Positions 1 to 10,338 of a stretch of 64,000 bases of DNA are shown in pieces. The stretch comes from Sideroxydans sp. (GTDB lineage: Bacteria > Pseudomonadota > Gammaproteobacteria > Burkholderiales > Gallionellaceae): the NCBI GenBank assembly GCA_016124455.1, contig WGNQ01000001.1, positions 124,001 through 188,000 on the forward strand, read 5' to 3'. Each line of letters opens with the position of its first letter. Position 1 is the first letter of the stretch. Below the pieces are notes generated by a model that made no database searches, had not been told where the DNA came from, and was given only the letters and a program-made list of their open reading frames with translations. Position numbers and translations under genes: made by a program.

Positions 1-51
1 TACCACGACCGGGAAGAGGTAACGGTGTTTCTGGCGCGGGTTAAGCGGTAA
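1..51 (+). CDS. C-terminal fragment of an unidentified protein
   Basis: Frame 1 is open from the window edge to a TAA at 49-51 and encodes 16 residues ending in ARVKR. A short GC-rich hairpin follows at 61-77, which would suit a gene end. Too little is present to name the product, and the frame may be chance. Confidence 0.3.
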   Translation, partial: YHDREEVTVFLARVKR

Positions 52-60
52 ACCGGCTGC

Positions 61-77
61 GCGGGAAACTATCCCGC
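61..77. terminator. Small hairpin between the edge gene and rluC
   Basis: The arms gcggga (61-66) and tcccgc (72-77) pair perfectly around a five-base loop. It lies between the 3' ends of two convergent reading frames. There is only a weak T run (agtttcgctt) on the plus side, so terminator function is plausible but not strong. Confidence 0.4.
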
Positions 78-87
78 AGTTTCGCTT

Positions 88-1029
88 CTATCCGGCCTCC
101 GCATCCAGCTTATCCACAAACTTCTGCAACTCCTTCGGTAATGGCGCCATAAAATTCAGTGGCTCCCCGGTCAGCGGATGCCTGAACGCAATCGAATGCG
201 CATGCAGGAACATGCGCTTGAGGCCCTGCCTGGCAAGTTCCTTGTTGCGCGGGAAGTTGCCATACTTATCATCCCCTGCAATGGGAAAGCCGAGATGCGA
301 CAGGTGAACGCGGATCTGGTGGGTGCGCCCCGTCTTGAGTTGTGCTTCGAGCAGAGAAAACGCCGACCAGCTTTTCTGCAGGGTAAAAACCGTATGCGAT
401 GCCTGCCCGTCCTCGCGCACCATCACCCGCTTCTCGCCTTGCGGCGTGTCGAACTTGTACAGCGGCAATTTTACGTGCTGGCGGGCGTTCTTCCACTGCC
501 CCAGCACCAGCGTCAGGTAGCGTTTGTCGCTGTTTCCCTCGCGCATGATCTCGTGCATGGCAACCAGGGCGGAACGCTTCTTTGCCAGCAGCAGCACGCC
601 GGAAGTTTCACGATCCAGGCGGTGCACCAGCTCGAGGAATTTGGCCTGGGGACGCGCCTGGCGCAGTTGCTCGATGACACCGAAACTCACCCCGCTACCG
701 CCGTGCACTGCCACCCCGGCAGGTTTATCTATCACCAGCAGCGCATCATCTTCATACAGGACGGGGAATTCCGCCGCCGGCACATAGTCGCGCTCGGGCT
801 GCTCAGCCACCCGCACCGGCGGAATCCGCACCTGATCACCGAGCTGCAGGCGGTAAGTCTGGTCGATGCGCTTCTTGTTTACACGAACTTCCCCGCTACG
901 CAGGATACGGTAGAGATGGCTCTTGGGAACCCCCTTGAGGTACTTGCACAGGAAGTTGTCGATACGCTGCCCGCTGCTATCCTCACCGACTTCCGCCCAG
1001 GTCACAGATTCTTTGCTTAAATCTTTCAT
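88..1029 (-). CDS. rluC: 23S rRNA pseudouridine synthase RluC
   Basis: A 313-residue RluA-family pseudouridine synthase, expected to modify 23S rRNA (U955/U2504/U2580 in E. coli numbering). An N-terminal S4 RNA-binding domain (about residues 20-75, RIDNFL...VNKKRI) precedes the catalytic domain. The family motif HRLDRETSG holds the catalytic aspartate, and the later KTGRTHQIRVHL motif is also present. Length is normal for RluC. It starts at ATG 1029 and diverges from rne, a pairing common in proteobacteria that supports RluC over RluD. Confidence 0.93.
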   Translation of the reverse strand: MKDLSKESVTWAEVGEDSSGQRIDNFLCKYLKGVPKSHLYRILRSGEVRVNKKRIDQTYRLQLGDQVRIPPVRVAEQPERDYVPAAEFPVLYEDDALLVIDKPAGVAVHGGSGVSFGVIEQLRQARPQAKFLELVHRLDRETSGVLLLAKKRSALVAMHEIMREGNSDKRYLTLVLGQWKNARQHVKLPLYKFDTPQGEKRVMVREDGQASHTVFTLQKSWSAFSLLEAQLKTGRTHQIRVHLSHLGFPIAGDDKYGNFPRNKELARQGLKRMFLHAHSIAFRHPLTGEPLNFMAPLPKELQKFVDKLDAEAG

Positions 1030-1408
1030 TTTGCTGTTATACTTCGCGCTCGTGTGTGCGCCTTCGTGGAAATAACGGGATGTTCATTCCCCGTCCAGCT
1101 CAAGGCAGGCAGTCAAGCCGCCTACGAAGCAGCCGCCCGCCCGGTTAATGTCACTCACCGGAAATCAAGCAGTGATGGTAATTGATTTGCGCGCTCTAGG
1201 CACCCGGGATTTTGGGTACCTGTGAATTTTACCGTGCTGCCCCAACTAATTGGCGGCACGTGGATTTTAGACAAGCTAACAACGAGAACGAAACTTGAAC
1301 GAACGTCTGCATCACAACTTGTACATTGTTGGAGCGACCCCTCTTCTCGCGCGCGGCTAGCCGCGCGTAGCTTTGCCCTGCCCGTGTCAGAGCGCGGGAG
1401 AAAAAATA
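1030..1408 (+). promoter_or_regulatory. Long structured leader between rluC and rne
   Basis: This 379-bp gap has no convincing gene. It holds a hairpin with arms 1234-1241 and 1252-1259 (eight pairs, one G-U) and a perfect 18-bp palindrome at 1350-1367 centred on ggctagcc. Both sit just upstream of the rne start. In E. coli the rne 5' UTR hairpins mediate autoregulation by RNase E; a similar role here is inferred from position and structure only. Confidence 0.5.
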
Positions 1409-4018
1409 ATGAAACGCATGTTATTCAATGCGACACAACCGGAAGAACTCCGTGTCGCCATTGTTGACGGTCAGAAACTCATCGACCTCGACATTGAAAC
1501 CGCCGGCAAGGAACAGCGCAAGAGCAACATCTACAAGGCCGTTATCACCCGCATCGAACCCAGCCTGGAAGCCGCTTTCGTCGAATATGGCGGCAACCGC
1601 CACGGTTTCCTGCCGTTCAAGGAAGTTGCCCCGCAATATTACCAGCCCGGCAGCAGCAACCGCCCGAGTATCAAGGAAGCCCTGCGCGAAGGCCAGGAAC
1701 TGCTGGTGCAGGTCGAAAAGGACGAGCGCGGCAACAAGGGCGCAGCGCTGACCACCTACATCAGCCTGGCCGGTCGTTACATCGTGCTGATGCCGAACAA
1801 CCCGAGCGGTGGCGGCGTATCGCGCCGCATTGAAGGCGAAGACCGCAACGAACTGCGTGACGTACTGGCCCAGCTGGAAGTACCCCAGGGCATGAGTATC
1901 ATCGCCCGCACTGCAGGTATCGGCCGTTCGCTGGAAGAGCTGCAATGGGACCTCAACTACCTCAAGCAGTTGTGGGATGCCATCGAAGGTGCCGCCAATA
2001 CCGAAAAAGCGCCGTCGCTGATTTACCTGGAGAGCAGCCTGGTGGTACGCGCCATCCGCGACTACTTCCATCCCGACATCGGCGAGATCCTGGTCGATAC
2101 CGACGACATCTTCCAGCAGGCGCAAGCCTTCATGGGCACGGTGATGCCGGCCAACGTGAACCGCATCAAGCGCTACCATGACGACGTGCCGCTGTTCTCG
2201 CGCTTCCAGATCGAACACCAGATCGAATCGGCCCATGCGCGCGAAGTGCGCCTGCCTTCCGGCGGCGCCATTGTCATCGACCACACCGAAGCGTTGACCG
2301 CGATCGACATCAACTCTGCGCGTGCCACGCGCGGTACCGATATCGAGTCCACCGCGCTCAACACCAACCTCGAGGCGGCCGACGAAATCGCCCGCCAGCT
2401 GCGCCTGCGCGACCTGGGCGGCCTGATCGTGATCGACTTCATCGACATGGAAAGCAGCAAGAACCAGCGCGAGGTCGAGAACCGCGTACGTGATGCACTG
2501 CGCTATGACCGCGCCCGTGTGCAGACTGCGAAAATCTCGCGCTTCGGCCTGCTCGAACTGTCGCGCCAGCGCCTGGCACCGAGCCTGGAAGAAGGCAGCT
2601 TTACCCCGTGCCCGCGCTGCAACGGCCTCGGCCATATCCGCGGCACCGAGTCGTCTGCATTGCATATCCTGCGCATCATCCAGGAAGAGGCGATGAAGGA
2701 GAACAGCGCAGCAATCCACGTGCAGGTGCCGGTGGATGTCGCCACTTTCCTGCTCAACGAAAAACGTGCTGATATCCACCGCATCGAATCGCGCCTGAAG
2801 GCCGGCATTACGCTGATTCCCAACCCGCATCTGGAAACGCCGCACTACAGCGTGACCCGTCTGCGCCAGGATGACCTGACCAGCGAAGTGCTGCAAGCCA
2901 GCTACAAACTGGTGGAAAAACCGGAAGCCAGGGATACCGCCGCAGAAACTGCCCAGGAAATCAAGGCACAACGCCCCCAGGCTGCAGTACAGGGCATCAC
3001 GCCGGCACAACCGGCCCCCATGTCCAAGGTACGCGAAGACAAGAAGCAGACCACTTCGCTGATCGGCAAGCTGTTCGGCTGGGTCAAGGCGCTGGGCGGC
3101 GAAGAGCAGCCGGCAGCGGCAGTTACCGCCACCAGCAACAACAAGCCCCGCAACGCTGGCCAGCCGCGCCGCGACCGCGACGACAACCGCCAGGGCGGCA
3201 ACCGCCAGCGCAATAAGCCACGCCGCGACCGCGACGACAACCGCCAGGAAAAACCGGCACGCCCGGATTTGGCCAAGCCTCAGGAAGCGCGTACCGAACG
3301 GCCGCCGCGCCCACCACGCCAGCCGCGTCCGGCAGCCACCGAACAACCGGCACTGGAAACGCCAGCAGTTGCTGCAGCAACCGGCAGTGAGCAGCCAGCG
3401 GAAAATGTCCAGCGTGAAGGCCGCAAACGCGGTCGTCGCGGCGGCCGTCGTGAACGCGAGCGGCGCGAGCAACAGACTGCTGAGCAAACCGTTGTCGAGC
3501 AGCCCTCAACCGAGGTCATGGCCGCTACTGCGCCACAGCTGTCACGAACACCGGTCATAGCAGCGCCAACGGCTGTTGCACCCGCTACCACCGCCAGTGC
3601 GGCCGAACCGGTAGTGAGTGCAGTGGTTAAGGAAATTGTGGCACCTCAGGCAGTAGCGCTCGCGGAGATAGTCCATCAGCCGCAACCCGTTACCGAAGTA
3701 CAGACGGACCTGTTCGCCCAGCCTGCGGCACCGGTTGAAGCTGAGCCAGCAATAGCGACTGCGGCCCCGACCGAGGCTCCCGCCCCGATCATGGCGGCAC
3801 CCGCTCCCATCGAGTTGCCGGCATCAACGGCACCTGCCGCTGACAGCAGCACACTGGTGCAGATAGAAACCGACCCGGTAAAGATCGCCACGACGGCAGC
3901 CAGCATGCCTCCGCCCAACGCCGGCGGGCATGCGCCGCGCCGTCGCCAGCGCCCGCGCGAGGTATACAGCATGGAAACCGAAGAACTACAGCAAGTTGAA
4001 ACGCACTCGCCCAACTAG
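1409..4018 (+). CDS. rne: Ribonuclease E
   Basis: Endoribonuclease of the RNase E/G family and scaffold of the degradosome, about 869 residues. I chose ATG 1409 because it has a gggag Shine-Dalgarno and gives the usual [10 protein letters not shown] start. An S1 RNA-binding domain lies at about residues 35-120. The catalytic aspartates fall in TAIDINSA and IVIDFIDME. The zinc-link CPRC follows near residue 405. The C-terminal 350 residues are low-complexity, rich in Arg, Pro and Ala, with tracts such as RRDRDDNRQ that suit RNA binding. A strong terminator follows. Confidence 0.97.
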   Translation: MKRMLFNATQPEELRVAIVDGQKLIDLDIETAGKEQRKSNIYKAVITRIEPSLEAAFVEYGGNRHGFLPFKEVAPQYYQPGSSNRPSIKEALREGQELLVQVEKDERGNKGAALTTYISLAGRYIVLMPNNPSGGGVSRRIEGEDRNELRDVLAQLEVPQGMSIIARTAGIGRSLEELQWDLNYLKQLWDAIEGAANTEKAPSLIYLESSLVVRAIRDYFHPDIGEILVDTDDIFQQAQAFMGTVMPANVNRIKRYHDDVPLFSRFQIEHQIESAHAREVRLPSGGAIVIDHTEALTAIDINSARATRGTDIESTALNTNLEAADEIARQLRLRDLGGLIVIDFIDMESSKNQREVENRVRDALRYDRARVQTAKISRFGLLELSRQRLAPSLEEGSFTPCPRCNGLGHIRGTESSALHILRIIQEEAMKENSAAIHVQVPVDVATFLLNEKRADIHRIESRLKAGITLIPNPHLETPHYSVTRLRQDDLTSEVLQASYKLVEKPEARDTAAETAQEIKAQRPQAAVQGITPAQPAPMSKVREDKKQTTSLIGKLFGWVKALGGEEQPAAAVTATSNNKPRNAGQPRRDRDDNRQGGNRQRNKPRRDRDDNRQEKPARPDLAKPQEARTERPPRPPRQPRPAATEQPALETPAVAAATGSEQPAENVQREGRKRGRRGGRRERERREQQTAEQTVVEQPSTEVMAATAPQLSRTPVIAAPTAVAPATTASAAEPVVSAVVKEIVAPQAVALAEIVHQPQPVTEVQTDLFAQPAAPVEAEPAIATAAPTEAPAPIMAAPAPIELPASTAPAADSSTLVQIETDPVKIATTAASMPPPNAGGHAPRRRQRPREVYSMETEELQQVETHSPN

Positions 4019-4040
4019 GCAGTAGCAGCAGGCAACAGCA

Positions 4041-4073
4041 AAAACCGCATGGTGCGAGCCATGCGGTTTTTTT
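4041..4073. terminator. Rho-independent terminator after rne
   Basis: A perfect 12-bp stem (4041-4052 with 4059-4070) surrounds a six-base loop and runs into a T7 tract. The A-rich left arm also lets it serve the convergent phosphatase gene, whose stop codon is at 4076. Confidence 0.9.
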
Positions 4074-4075
4074 AT

Positions 4076-4579
4076 TTATCCGTTCGCCTGAAGATTGTGC
4101 TGCCGGATATGCAATAGCAGGCCGGCCGCAGCATCCTCTACCAAATCCAGCACATGTTCGAAACCATCCGTGCCGCCATAGTAGGGATCGGGAACCTCGC
4201 GCTCGGCATAATGCGCGGAAAATTCGAGAACCAGGCCGAGGTGGCCCTGTGTCTCGCGCGGGCGCAGCCGTTCCAGAATGCCGAGGTTCGCCTCATCCAT
4301 CGCCAGCACATAATCAAACCGGCTGAAATCGCTGGCTCCCACCTGCCGCCCACGCAAGGCACTCATGTCATAGCCTCGCCGACGCGCCGCTTCCTGCGCG
4401 CGCCGATCCGGTGTACTGCCGATATGGTAATCGTGCGTACCCGCGGAATCGATCAGGATATGCGCTGCCAGCCCGGCTGCTTCCACTTGCGCACGGAACA
4501 CCGCTTCAGCGGTAGGCGAGCGACAGATATTGCCCATGCAAACAAACAATACTTTGGTTTTATTAGACTCTTGCATCAT
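4076..4579 (-). CDS. Low-molecular-weight protein-tyrosine phosphatase
   Basis: A 167-residue LMW-PTP. The P-loop CMGNICRS near the N-terminus (C14, R20) is the C-X5-R catalytic motif, and the general-acid aspartate is in VPDPYYGG near residue 128. Full length. Members dephosphorylate tyrosine kinases or small phosphoesters. No polysaccharide genes are adjacent, so the substrate is unknown. Two in-frame ATGs (4579, 4576) are possible starts. Confidence 0.93.
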   Translation of the reverse strand: MMQESNKTKVLFVCMGNICRSPTAEAVFRAQVEAAGLAAHILIDSAGTHDYHIGSTPDRRAQEAARRRGYDMSALRGRQVGASDFSRFDYVLAMDEANLGILERLRPRETQGHLGLVLEFSAHYAEREVPDPYYGGTDGFEHVLDLVEDAAAGLLLHIRQHNLQANG

Positions 4580-4673
4580 GAAGTGCTCTGCCCCGAACCA
4601 GATTTGCGAAAAGTTATGTTATATCCCATTTCGCCTATGCAGTGCATATGTCGCGTCGAACACGGTTTCTTCA

Positions 4674-5510
4674 TCAGGGGGTCGTGCGCGCAAGCTCCTG
4701 GACATGTCGTATGGTTTCCGGAATCGGAACTGCCGGCAATGCGGCAAGCGTCGGCCGGGCAAAATAATAGCCCTGCACCATATCCACCCCTGACTGCACT
4801 GCAATCACTGCCTCCGCTTCGGTTTCAACCCCTTCCATCAATACCATGCAGCCCGACTCCTGCAGCAGTTCCACCAGACCGGCCAGCGCATGCCTGGTCT
4901 GTATATTGGCGGCATGCTTGACCAGCGACCGGTCGAATTTGACAATCTCTGGCCTGATTTTCCATACCCGATTCAAGTTGGAATTCCCGGTACCGAAATC
5001 GTCAATTGCGATGATGCATCCAAGCTTGCGGTAGTAATCCACTGCCCGGGAAAGCAGATTCTCATCGAAAATACTGTCTTCCAGGATTTCAATCACCACC
5101 CGGTGTGCCGGGAAATCGAACAGTTTCAATAATTCGGCAAAGTAACTCCCATAACCCTTACCGGCAATTACCGTACGTGCACTCACATTCAGGAACAGCC
5201 TGTGGGCATCGGGTACATGGGCGACCTGATTATGCAGATGCAAGTATCGGCACAGCCGGTCCAGAAAGACGTTTTCCGCTTCGCTCCGTCCAGGCCGCCC
5301 GAGAAGCTCCATGGGTGAAACCGGGCCACCCTGCTTGCCAGCACAGCGCATCAGTCCTTCCACACCAACCATCTTGCAAGACGCCAGGCTGTAAATCGGC
5401 TGAAAAACACTGCTTATCGTAACGTCCTCGAATGCCCCGACCAGCGCTCCCTCTTCCCAGCTGGTGCATTGCTGCATGCGCTGAATAGGAGACAGACTCA
5501 ATGTTTCCAT
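4674..5510 (-). CDS. EAL-domain c-di-GMP phosphodiesterase
   Basis: A stand-alone EAL domain protein of about 278 residues with no GGDEF or transmembrane segment. The signature reads E-G-L-M-R in place of EAL-x-R. The other metal and catalytic positions are present: Asn in LFLNVS, Glu in VIEILE, the Asp pair in IDDFGTG, Lys in VKFDRSLV, Glu in MEGVET and Gln in VQGYYF. It is therefore probably active in breaking down c-di-GMP. I prefer ATG 5510; a TTG at 5531 in the same frame is an alternative. Neither has an ideal ribosome site. Confidence 0.88.
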   Translation of the reverse strand: METLSLSPIQRMQQCTSWEEGALVGAFEDVTISSVFQPIYSLASCKMVGVEGLMRCAGKQGGPVSPMELLGRPGRSEAENVFLDRLCRYLHLHNQVAHVPDAHRLFLNVSARTVIAGKGYGSYFAELLKLFDFPAHRVVIEILEDSIFDENLLSRAVDYYRKLGCIIAIDDFGTGNSNLNRVWKIRPEIVKFDRSLVKHAANIQTRHALAGLVELLQESGCMVLMEGVETEAEAVIAVQSGVDMVQGYYFARPTLAALPAVPIPETIRHVQELARTTP

Positions 5511-5758
5511 GATGCCGATTGCCCGATCCAAATATGGATTGCCTGAAATTGCCGCGCCGCTGCTGCCCTCTTTTGTGCGCTCAAAGCGCCCGAAACTGCG
5601 GGCTGCACAACGCCGTGACTGCGGCCGACCATTTGCGCAATATCATCCTGCCCGCTGCCCACGACTTTAGTGGCAGCATTTCTGGCTGAACCGGCAGAAC
5701 AATACGGCCATCTCTCTTTTTCAGATGACAATTGCGTCTGGCTGCTTTGGGGCTGCAT
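5498..5758 (-). CDS. Possible small upstream ORF of unknown function
   Basis: An 86-residue frame starting at ATG 5758 behind a well-spaced ribosome site (ggag, five bases before ATG). Its stop overlaps the EAL start by about 13 bases, so the two could be translationally coupled. The sequence is Ala/Ser/Gln-rich with no domain I recognise. The ribosome site is the only real support. Confidence 0.35.
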   Translation of the reverse strand: MQPQSSQTQLSSEKERWPYCSAGSARNAATKVVGSGQDDIAQMVGRSHGVVQPAVSGALSAQKRAAAARQFQAIHIWIGQSASWKH

Positions 5759-6074
5759 CTCGACTCCCTGATTTCAATAGCGACCGACCAATAGAGCAAT
5801 GTGCGTGCCATCATGGATAATGATTTGTTACAAAACGAACATTTTTTCCGCATGCCACTCAGACCGGATATATCACCCCTAAGCAGGGCGCAAATTGCAC
5901 CATCTGCGTGCATCAATATCCAGCCTGCCTGACTGCGCTATACGCCCGAATACCCATAATTATTATGGGAATATTATTCCGACCTGACGAGACTGGACAT
6001 TGCCGGATCAGTGAATTGAAACGAGGCGCCCCATATCAGGGCTCCTGCAGCGCCGCTACCGGGCCTGGTTAACC
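5759..6074. other. Intergenic region with one palindrome
   Basis: No supportable gene lies between the EAL region and uvrB. The only clear structure is a perfect 17-bp inverted repeat at 5953-5969 (cccataat, one central base, attatggg), AT-rich and operator-like, upstream of the EAL/small-ORF unit. The regulator is unknown. Confidence 0.5.
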
Positions 6075-8096
6075 TCACAAAGGAGAAATGAACACGCTGT
6101 CATGCAGCTTCTTCAACTGGTCACGCAGTTGCGCCGCCCTTTCGAACTCGAGATTCTTCGCAGCCTGCAGCATTTCCTTCTCCAGCCGCTTGATTTCCTT
6201 TGCCACATCCTTCTCGCTCATCGCCAGGTATTTTTCCTGCTCCTGCGCTGCCTTCAGCTGCTGACGCGCACCCTCGGCCTCGTAAGTTCCCTCGATGATG
6301 TCCTTGATGCGCTTGACCACACCCTGCGGCGTGATGCCGTGCTCCGCGTTATAGGCCTGCTGCTTGTGGCGACGACGCTCAGTCTCGCCTATCGCCTTGC
6401 GCATCGAGTCGGTGATGCGGTCGGCGTACAGCAGCGCCTTGCCATTGATATGGCGCGCGGCACGGCCTATGGTCTGGATCAGCGAGCGCTCGGAACGCAG
6501 AAAGCCCTCCTTGTCGGCATCGAGTATCGCCACCAGTGAGACCTCGGGAATATCCAGCCCTTCACGCAACAGGTTGATGCCGACCAGCACATCGAACATG
6601 CCCAGACGCAGGTCACGGATGATCTCCACCCGCTCCACGGTTTCGATGTCGGAATGCAGGTAGCGCACCTTGATGCCATGCTCGGAAAAATATTCGGTGA
6701 GCTGCTCGGCCATGCGCTTGGTCAACGTAGTGACCAGCACACGCTCGCCCTGCCTGATGCGCGCATTGGCCTCCGACATCAGGTCATCCACCTGGTGCGT
6801 GGCGGGACGTACCTCGATCAGCGGGTCAATCAGCCCGGTCGGACGCACCACTTGTTCCACCACCTGCCCGGCATGCTCGGCTTCATACACCGCAGGCGTT
6901 GCGGAAATGAATATGCTCTGGCGCATGACTTTCTCGAATTCGTCGAAACGCAATGGACGGTTATCCAGCGCAGAGGGCAGGCGGAAACCGTAATTGACCA
7001 AGTTCTCCTTGCGCGCGCGGTCGCCCTTGTACATGCCGCCGATCTGCGGAATGGTAACGTGACTTTCGTCGAGGAACATCAGCGCATTGGGTGGCAGGTA
7101 GTCCATCAGCGTGGGGGGCGCTGCGCCGTCCGGGCGCCCGGAAAGATGACGCGAATAATTTTCGATGCCCTTGCAAAACCCGATCTCATTGAGCATTTCC
7201 AGATCATGTCGGGTACGCTGCTCGATGCGCTGCGCTTCAACCAGCTTGTTCTCCTTCTGGAAGAACGCGATACGCTCCGCCAGTTCGAGCTTGATGGTCT
7301 CGATCGCGCGCAACGTGGTTTCGCGCGGCGTCACGTAATGACTGGAAGGATATACGGTAAATCGGGGCACACGGCTGAGAATACGCCCGGTCAGCGGATC
7401 AAACAGCGACAGCGACTCCACTTCATCGTCGAACAGTGTCAGGCGCAGTGCCTGTTCGCTGTTTTCCGCAGGAAAAATGTCGATTACATCGCCACGCACA
7501 CGGAAATGCCCGCGCGAAAATTCCACATCATTGCGCTCGTACTGCATCGCGGTGAGCCGCTTGATCACGTCGCGCTGGGCAATTTTCTCGTTCTCGCGCA
7601 AATGCAGGATCATCCCGTGATAATCCACCGGGTCGCCGATACCGTATATCGCCGAAACGGTGGCGACAATGATGGCATCCTGCCGCTCCAGCAGCGACTT
7701 GGTCGCCGACAGCCGCATCTGCTCGATCTGCTCGTTGATGCTCGAATCCTTCTCGATATATACATCGCGCGACGGCACGTAGGCTTCGGGCTGGTAATAG
7801 TCGTAATAGGAGACAAAATATTCCACCGCATTCTCGGGGAAGAAATCGCGCAACTCGGAATAAAGTTGTGCCGCCAGCGTCTTGTTCGGCGCCATCACGA
7901 TGGCCGGGCGGCCGGTACGGGCGATGACATTGGCCATGGTAAAGGTCTTGCCGGAGCCGGTCACCCCGAGCAGCGTCTGGAACAACAGTCCGTCCTCGAT
8001 CCCCTCCACCAGCTGTGCAATAGCCGTGGGCTGGTCACCGGCCGGTTCGAACGGCTGATGCAAACGATAAGGGCTATTGGGAAAGGTTTTAATCAC
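6075..8096 (-). CDS. uvrB: Excinuclease ABC subunit B
   Basis: UvrB, the damage-verifying helicase of nucleotide excision repair, 673 residues and full length. Visible features are the Walker A motif GVTGSGKT (about residue 44), the [12 protein letters not shown] beta-hairpin, the DESH motif, the helicase motif around [19 protein letters not shown], and a C-terminal UVR motif that binds UvrC. The start is a GTG at 8096 with no Shine-Dalgarno. A -10-like tatact ends one base before it, so the true transcript start is unclear. I saw no clean LexA box. It diverges from the aminotransferase gene. Confidence 0.96.
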   Translation of the reverse strand: MIKTFPNSPYRLHQPFEPAGDQPTAIAQLVEGIEDGLLFQTLLGVTGSGKTFTMANVIARTGRPAIVMAPNKTLAAQLYSELRDFFPENAVEYFVSYYDYYQPEAYVPSRDVYIEKDSSINEQIEQMRLSATKSLLERQDAIIVATVSAIYGIGDPVDYHGMILHLRENEKIAQRDVIKRLTAMQYERNDVEFSRGHFRVRGDVIDIFPAENSEQALRLTLFDDEVESLSLFDPLTGRILSRVPRFTVYPSSHYVTPRETTLRAIETIKLELAERIAFFQKENKLVEAQRIEQRTRHDLEMLNEIGFCKGIENYSRHLSGRPDGAAPPTLMDYLPPNALMFLDESHVTIPQIGGMYKGDRARKENLVNYGFRLPSALDNRPLRFDEFEKVMRQSIFISATPAVYEAEHAGQVVEQVVRPTGLIDPLIEVRPATHQVDDLMSEANARIRQGERVLVTTLTKRMAEQLTEYFSEHGIKVRYLHSDIETVERVEIIRDLRLGMFDVLVGINLLREGLDIPEVSLVAILDADKEGFLRSERSLIQTIGRAARHINGKALLYADRITDSMRKAIGETERRRHKQQAYNAEHGITPQGVVKRIKDIIEGTYEAEGARQQLKAAQEQEKYLAMSEKDVAKEIKRLEKEMLQAAKNLEFERAAQLRDQLKKLHDSVFISPL

Positions 8097-8168
8097 GAGT
8101 ATAATTTTATCAATTCAGCTGTAAATTCTAACACGCGGTACAACCGCATTCTTGCTCTAGGAGTTATC

Positions 8169-9362
8169 TTGGATTTGTCTAAACGCGTGCAGGCCATCAA
8201 GCCTTCTCCCACCCTTGCCGTCACTGCCCGTGCGGCCAAGCTGAAAGCCGAGGGCAAGAACATCATCGGGCTGGGGGCGGGCGAACCCGATTTCGATACG
8301 CCACAGCACATCAAGGACGCTGCAATTGCCGCGATCAACAACGGTTTCACCAAATATACCGCCGTCGGCGGCACACCATCCCTGAAGCAGGCGATCATCG
8401 CAAAATTCAAGCGTGACAACGGGCTGGATTACGGCGCAAAGCAGATCCTGGTCTCCTGCGGCGGCAAGCAGAGCTTCTTCAACCTTGCACTGGCAGTGAT
8501 CAACCCCGGCGACGAGGTAATCATTCCGGCACCGTACTGGGTGTCCTATCCCGACATCGTGCTGATTGCGGAAGGCAAGCCGGTGATTGTGCAGGCAGGT
8601 ATCGAACAGGGTTTCAAGCTGACGCCGGCACAACTGGCCGCCGCGATTACCGCCAGGACGCGGATGGTAGTCATCAACAGCCCGAGCAACCCGTCCGGTG
8701 CGGTATATACCCTGGACGAGCTGAAGGCACTGGGCGAAGTGTTGCGCGCACACCCTGATATCCTCATCGCCACCGACGACATGTACGAACATATTGCGCT
8801 GACCGATGAAACCTTCGTCAATATCCTGAATGCCTGTCCCGACCTGTATTCCCGTACCATGGTGCTGAACGGCGTTTCCAAGGCCTATTCGATGACCGGC
8901 TGGCGCATCGGTTACGCCGCCGGTCCGGAGCACATCATCACTGCAATGGAAAACGTGCAATCGCAAAGTACGTCCAACCCGACCTCGATCTCGCAGGTGG
9001 CTGCCGAAACTGCACTGAACGGCGATCAGGGCTGCATCACCCCCATGCTCAAGGCATTTCGCGAGCGCCACATATTCGTGGTAAACGAACTGAACAAAAT
9101 TCCCGGCCTCAACTGCATCATGGCGGGTGGCGCCTTCTACGCCTTTCCCGACGCAAGGAACGCCATCGCCGCGCTGCATCAGAAGGGCATCCTCAAGGAA
9201 AGCACCGACATCGCATTAGCGGAATATCTGCTGGTGGAAGCCGGCGTGGCCGTGGTTCCGGGTTCGGCTTTCGGCAGCGCAGGTTACCTCCGCCTGTCCT
9301 TCGCCACGTCCATGGACAACCTGCAGGAAGCGATCCGCCGCATGACAAAAGCATTAAGCTAG
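8169..9362 (+). CDS. Pyridoxal-phosphate aspartate aminotransferase (class I-gamma)
   Basis: A 397-residue class I aminotransferase that should exchange amino groups between aspartate and 2-oxoglutarate, in the cytoplasm. The PLP lysine is in NGVSKAYSMTGWRIGY, and the substrate-carboxylate arginine is in YLRLSFATS. The start is TTG 8169 behind a taggag site five bases upstream. It gives the DLSKRVQAIKPSPT opening typical of this family. The frame stays open far upstream, but that extension is antisense to uvrB and not real. Confidence 0.92.
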   Translation: MDLSKRVQAIKPSPTLAVTARAAKLKAEGKNIIGLGAGEPDFDTPQHIKDAAIAAINNGFTKYTAVGGTPSLKQAIIAKFKRDNGLDYGAKQILVSCGGKQSFFNLALAVINPGDEVIIPAPYWVSYPDIVLIAEGKPVIVQAGIEQGFKLTPAQLAAAITARTRMVVINSPSNPSGAVYTLDELKALGEVLRAHPDILIATDDMYEHIALTDETFVNILNACPDLYSRTMVLNGVSKAYSMTGWRIGYAAGPEHIITAMENVQSQSTSNPTSISQVAAETALNGDQGCITPMLKAFRERHIFVVNELNKIPGLNCIMAGGAFYAFPDARNAIAALHQKGILKESTDIALAEYLLVEAGVAVVPGSAFGSAGYLRLSFATSMDNLQEAIRRMTKALS

Positions 9363-9369
9363 AACCAAA

Positions 9370-10338
9370 ATGGACCACATCGAGCAGCAGCCGCTAATCG
9401 ATAAGATATACACCCTGATCGAGCGCAACGAGCTTACGTTGCCGACGCTGCCCGACGTGGCCATCAATATCCGCAAGCTGATTGACGACCCCAACGTTTC
9501 AGCCGACCAGATCGTTACGCTGGTTTCCAGCGACCCGGCAATTACCTCGCAAATCATGCGCACCGCCAACAGTGCGCCCTTCGTCGGCAAACCGCCTGTC
9601 GAGAATGTCCGCGAAGCCATAACGCGCCTGGGGTACAAGCAATTACGCAACGTCGTGCTGACCGTCACCATGTCGGAACTGCTGCAGGCCAGCAGCCCGG
9701 TGGTGAAGCGGCACATGGTGAAGTACTGGGAACACAGCCGTGAAGTAGCCGCGGTCAGTTTCGTGCTGGCCCTGCACCAGAAGCACCTCAATCCGGACCA
9801 GGCAATGCTGGCGGGACTGATTCACGAAATCGGCGTCATCCCCCTGTGCATGTCCATCGACAGAACGTTCCCGACGGTGGACGAGCAAACCCTGGACTCG
9901 CTCCTGTGCGAGTTCCATGTTGAGGTCGGCTCCAGGCTGCTGCAGTCATGGAATTTTCCACAGGACATGATTGACGTCATCGCCGGGCATGAGGACCTGC
10001 ATCGCGCATCCAGCACTCCGCCGCTGGCAGACTATGTAGACGTGGTCACCGTAGCCAACCTGCAAGACCGCGTTATTGCGAAAATTGCCGCCTGGGAAAA
10101 CATTGCCGCTACGCAGCGACTGGGAATGACCCCGCAGGACTGCCAGAACTTCCTGGAGCGCTTTGCGCAACAGCTGGAGATAGTACACAACATGCTTGGC
10201 ATCAATACGGACGAGAGCCGCCCGTACAAGGCAATACATCCCGCTCCGCAATCCGCATCACGCCCCGGGCACCATGTCGAGCAGCACGGCAGCCTGCTCA
10301 CGTCCATCATGCACTTGCTCGATCCGGGCAAGTCCTAG
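9370..10338 (+). CDS. HDOD-domain signalling protein
   Basis: A 322-residue protein with an HDOD domain (about residues 20-215). It shows the typical LPTLPDVAINIRKLIDDP opening and a GLIHEIGVIPL segment in place of a catalytic HD pair. HDOD proteins generally act as scaffolds in signalling linked to c-di-GMP, chemotaxis or motility rather than as hydrolases. It starts seven bases after the aminotransferase stop, so the two may be co-transcribed. No specific partner is visible. Confidence 0.85.
   Translation: MDHIEQQPLIDKIYTLIERNELTLPTLPDVAINIRKLIDDPNVSADQIVTLVSSDPAITSQIMRTANSAPFVGKPPVENVREAITRLGYKQLRNVVLTVTMSELLQASSPVVKRHMVKYWEHSREVAAVSFVLALHQKHLNPDQAMLAGLIHEIGVIPLCMSIDRTFPTVDEQTLDSLLCEFHVEVGSRLLQSWNFPQDMIDVIAGHEDLHRASSTPPLADYVDVVTVANLQDRVIAKIAAWENIAATQRLGMTPQDCQNFLERFAQQLEIVHNMLGINTDESRPYKAIHPAPQSASRPGHHVEQHGSLLTSIMHLLDPGKS

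Noticed and set aside
5581-5916. 111-aa minus-strand ORF
   Set aside because: No ribosome site, odd composition, and overlap with a better-supported small frame.
6654-8168. Long N-terminal extension of the aminotransferase frame
   Set aside because: It is antisense to uvrB. The family start and a good ribosome site are at TTG 8169.
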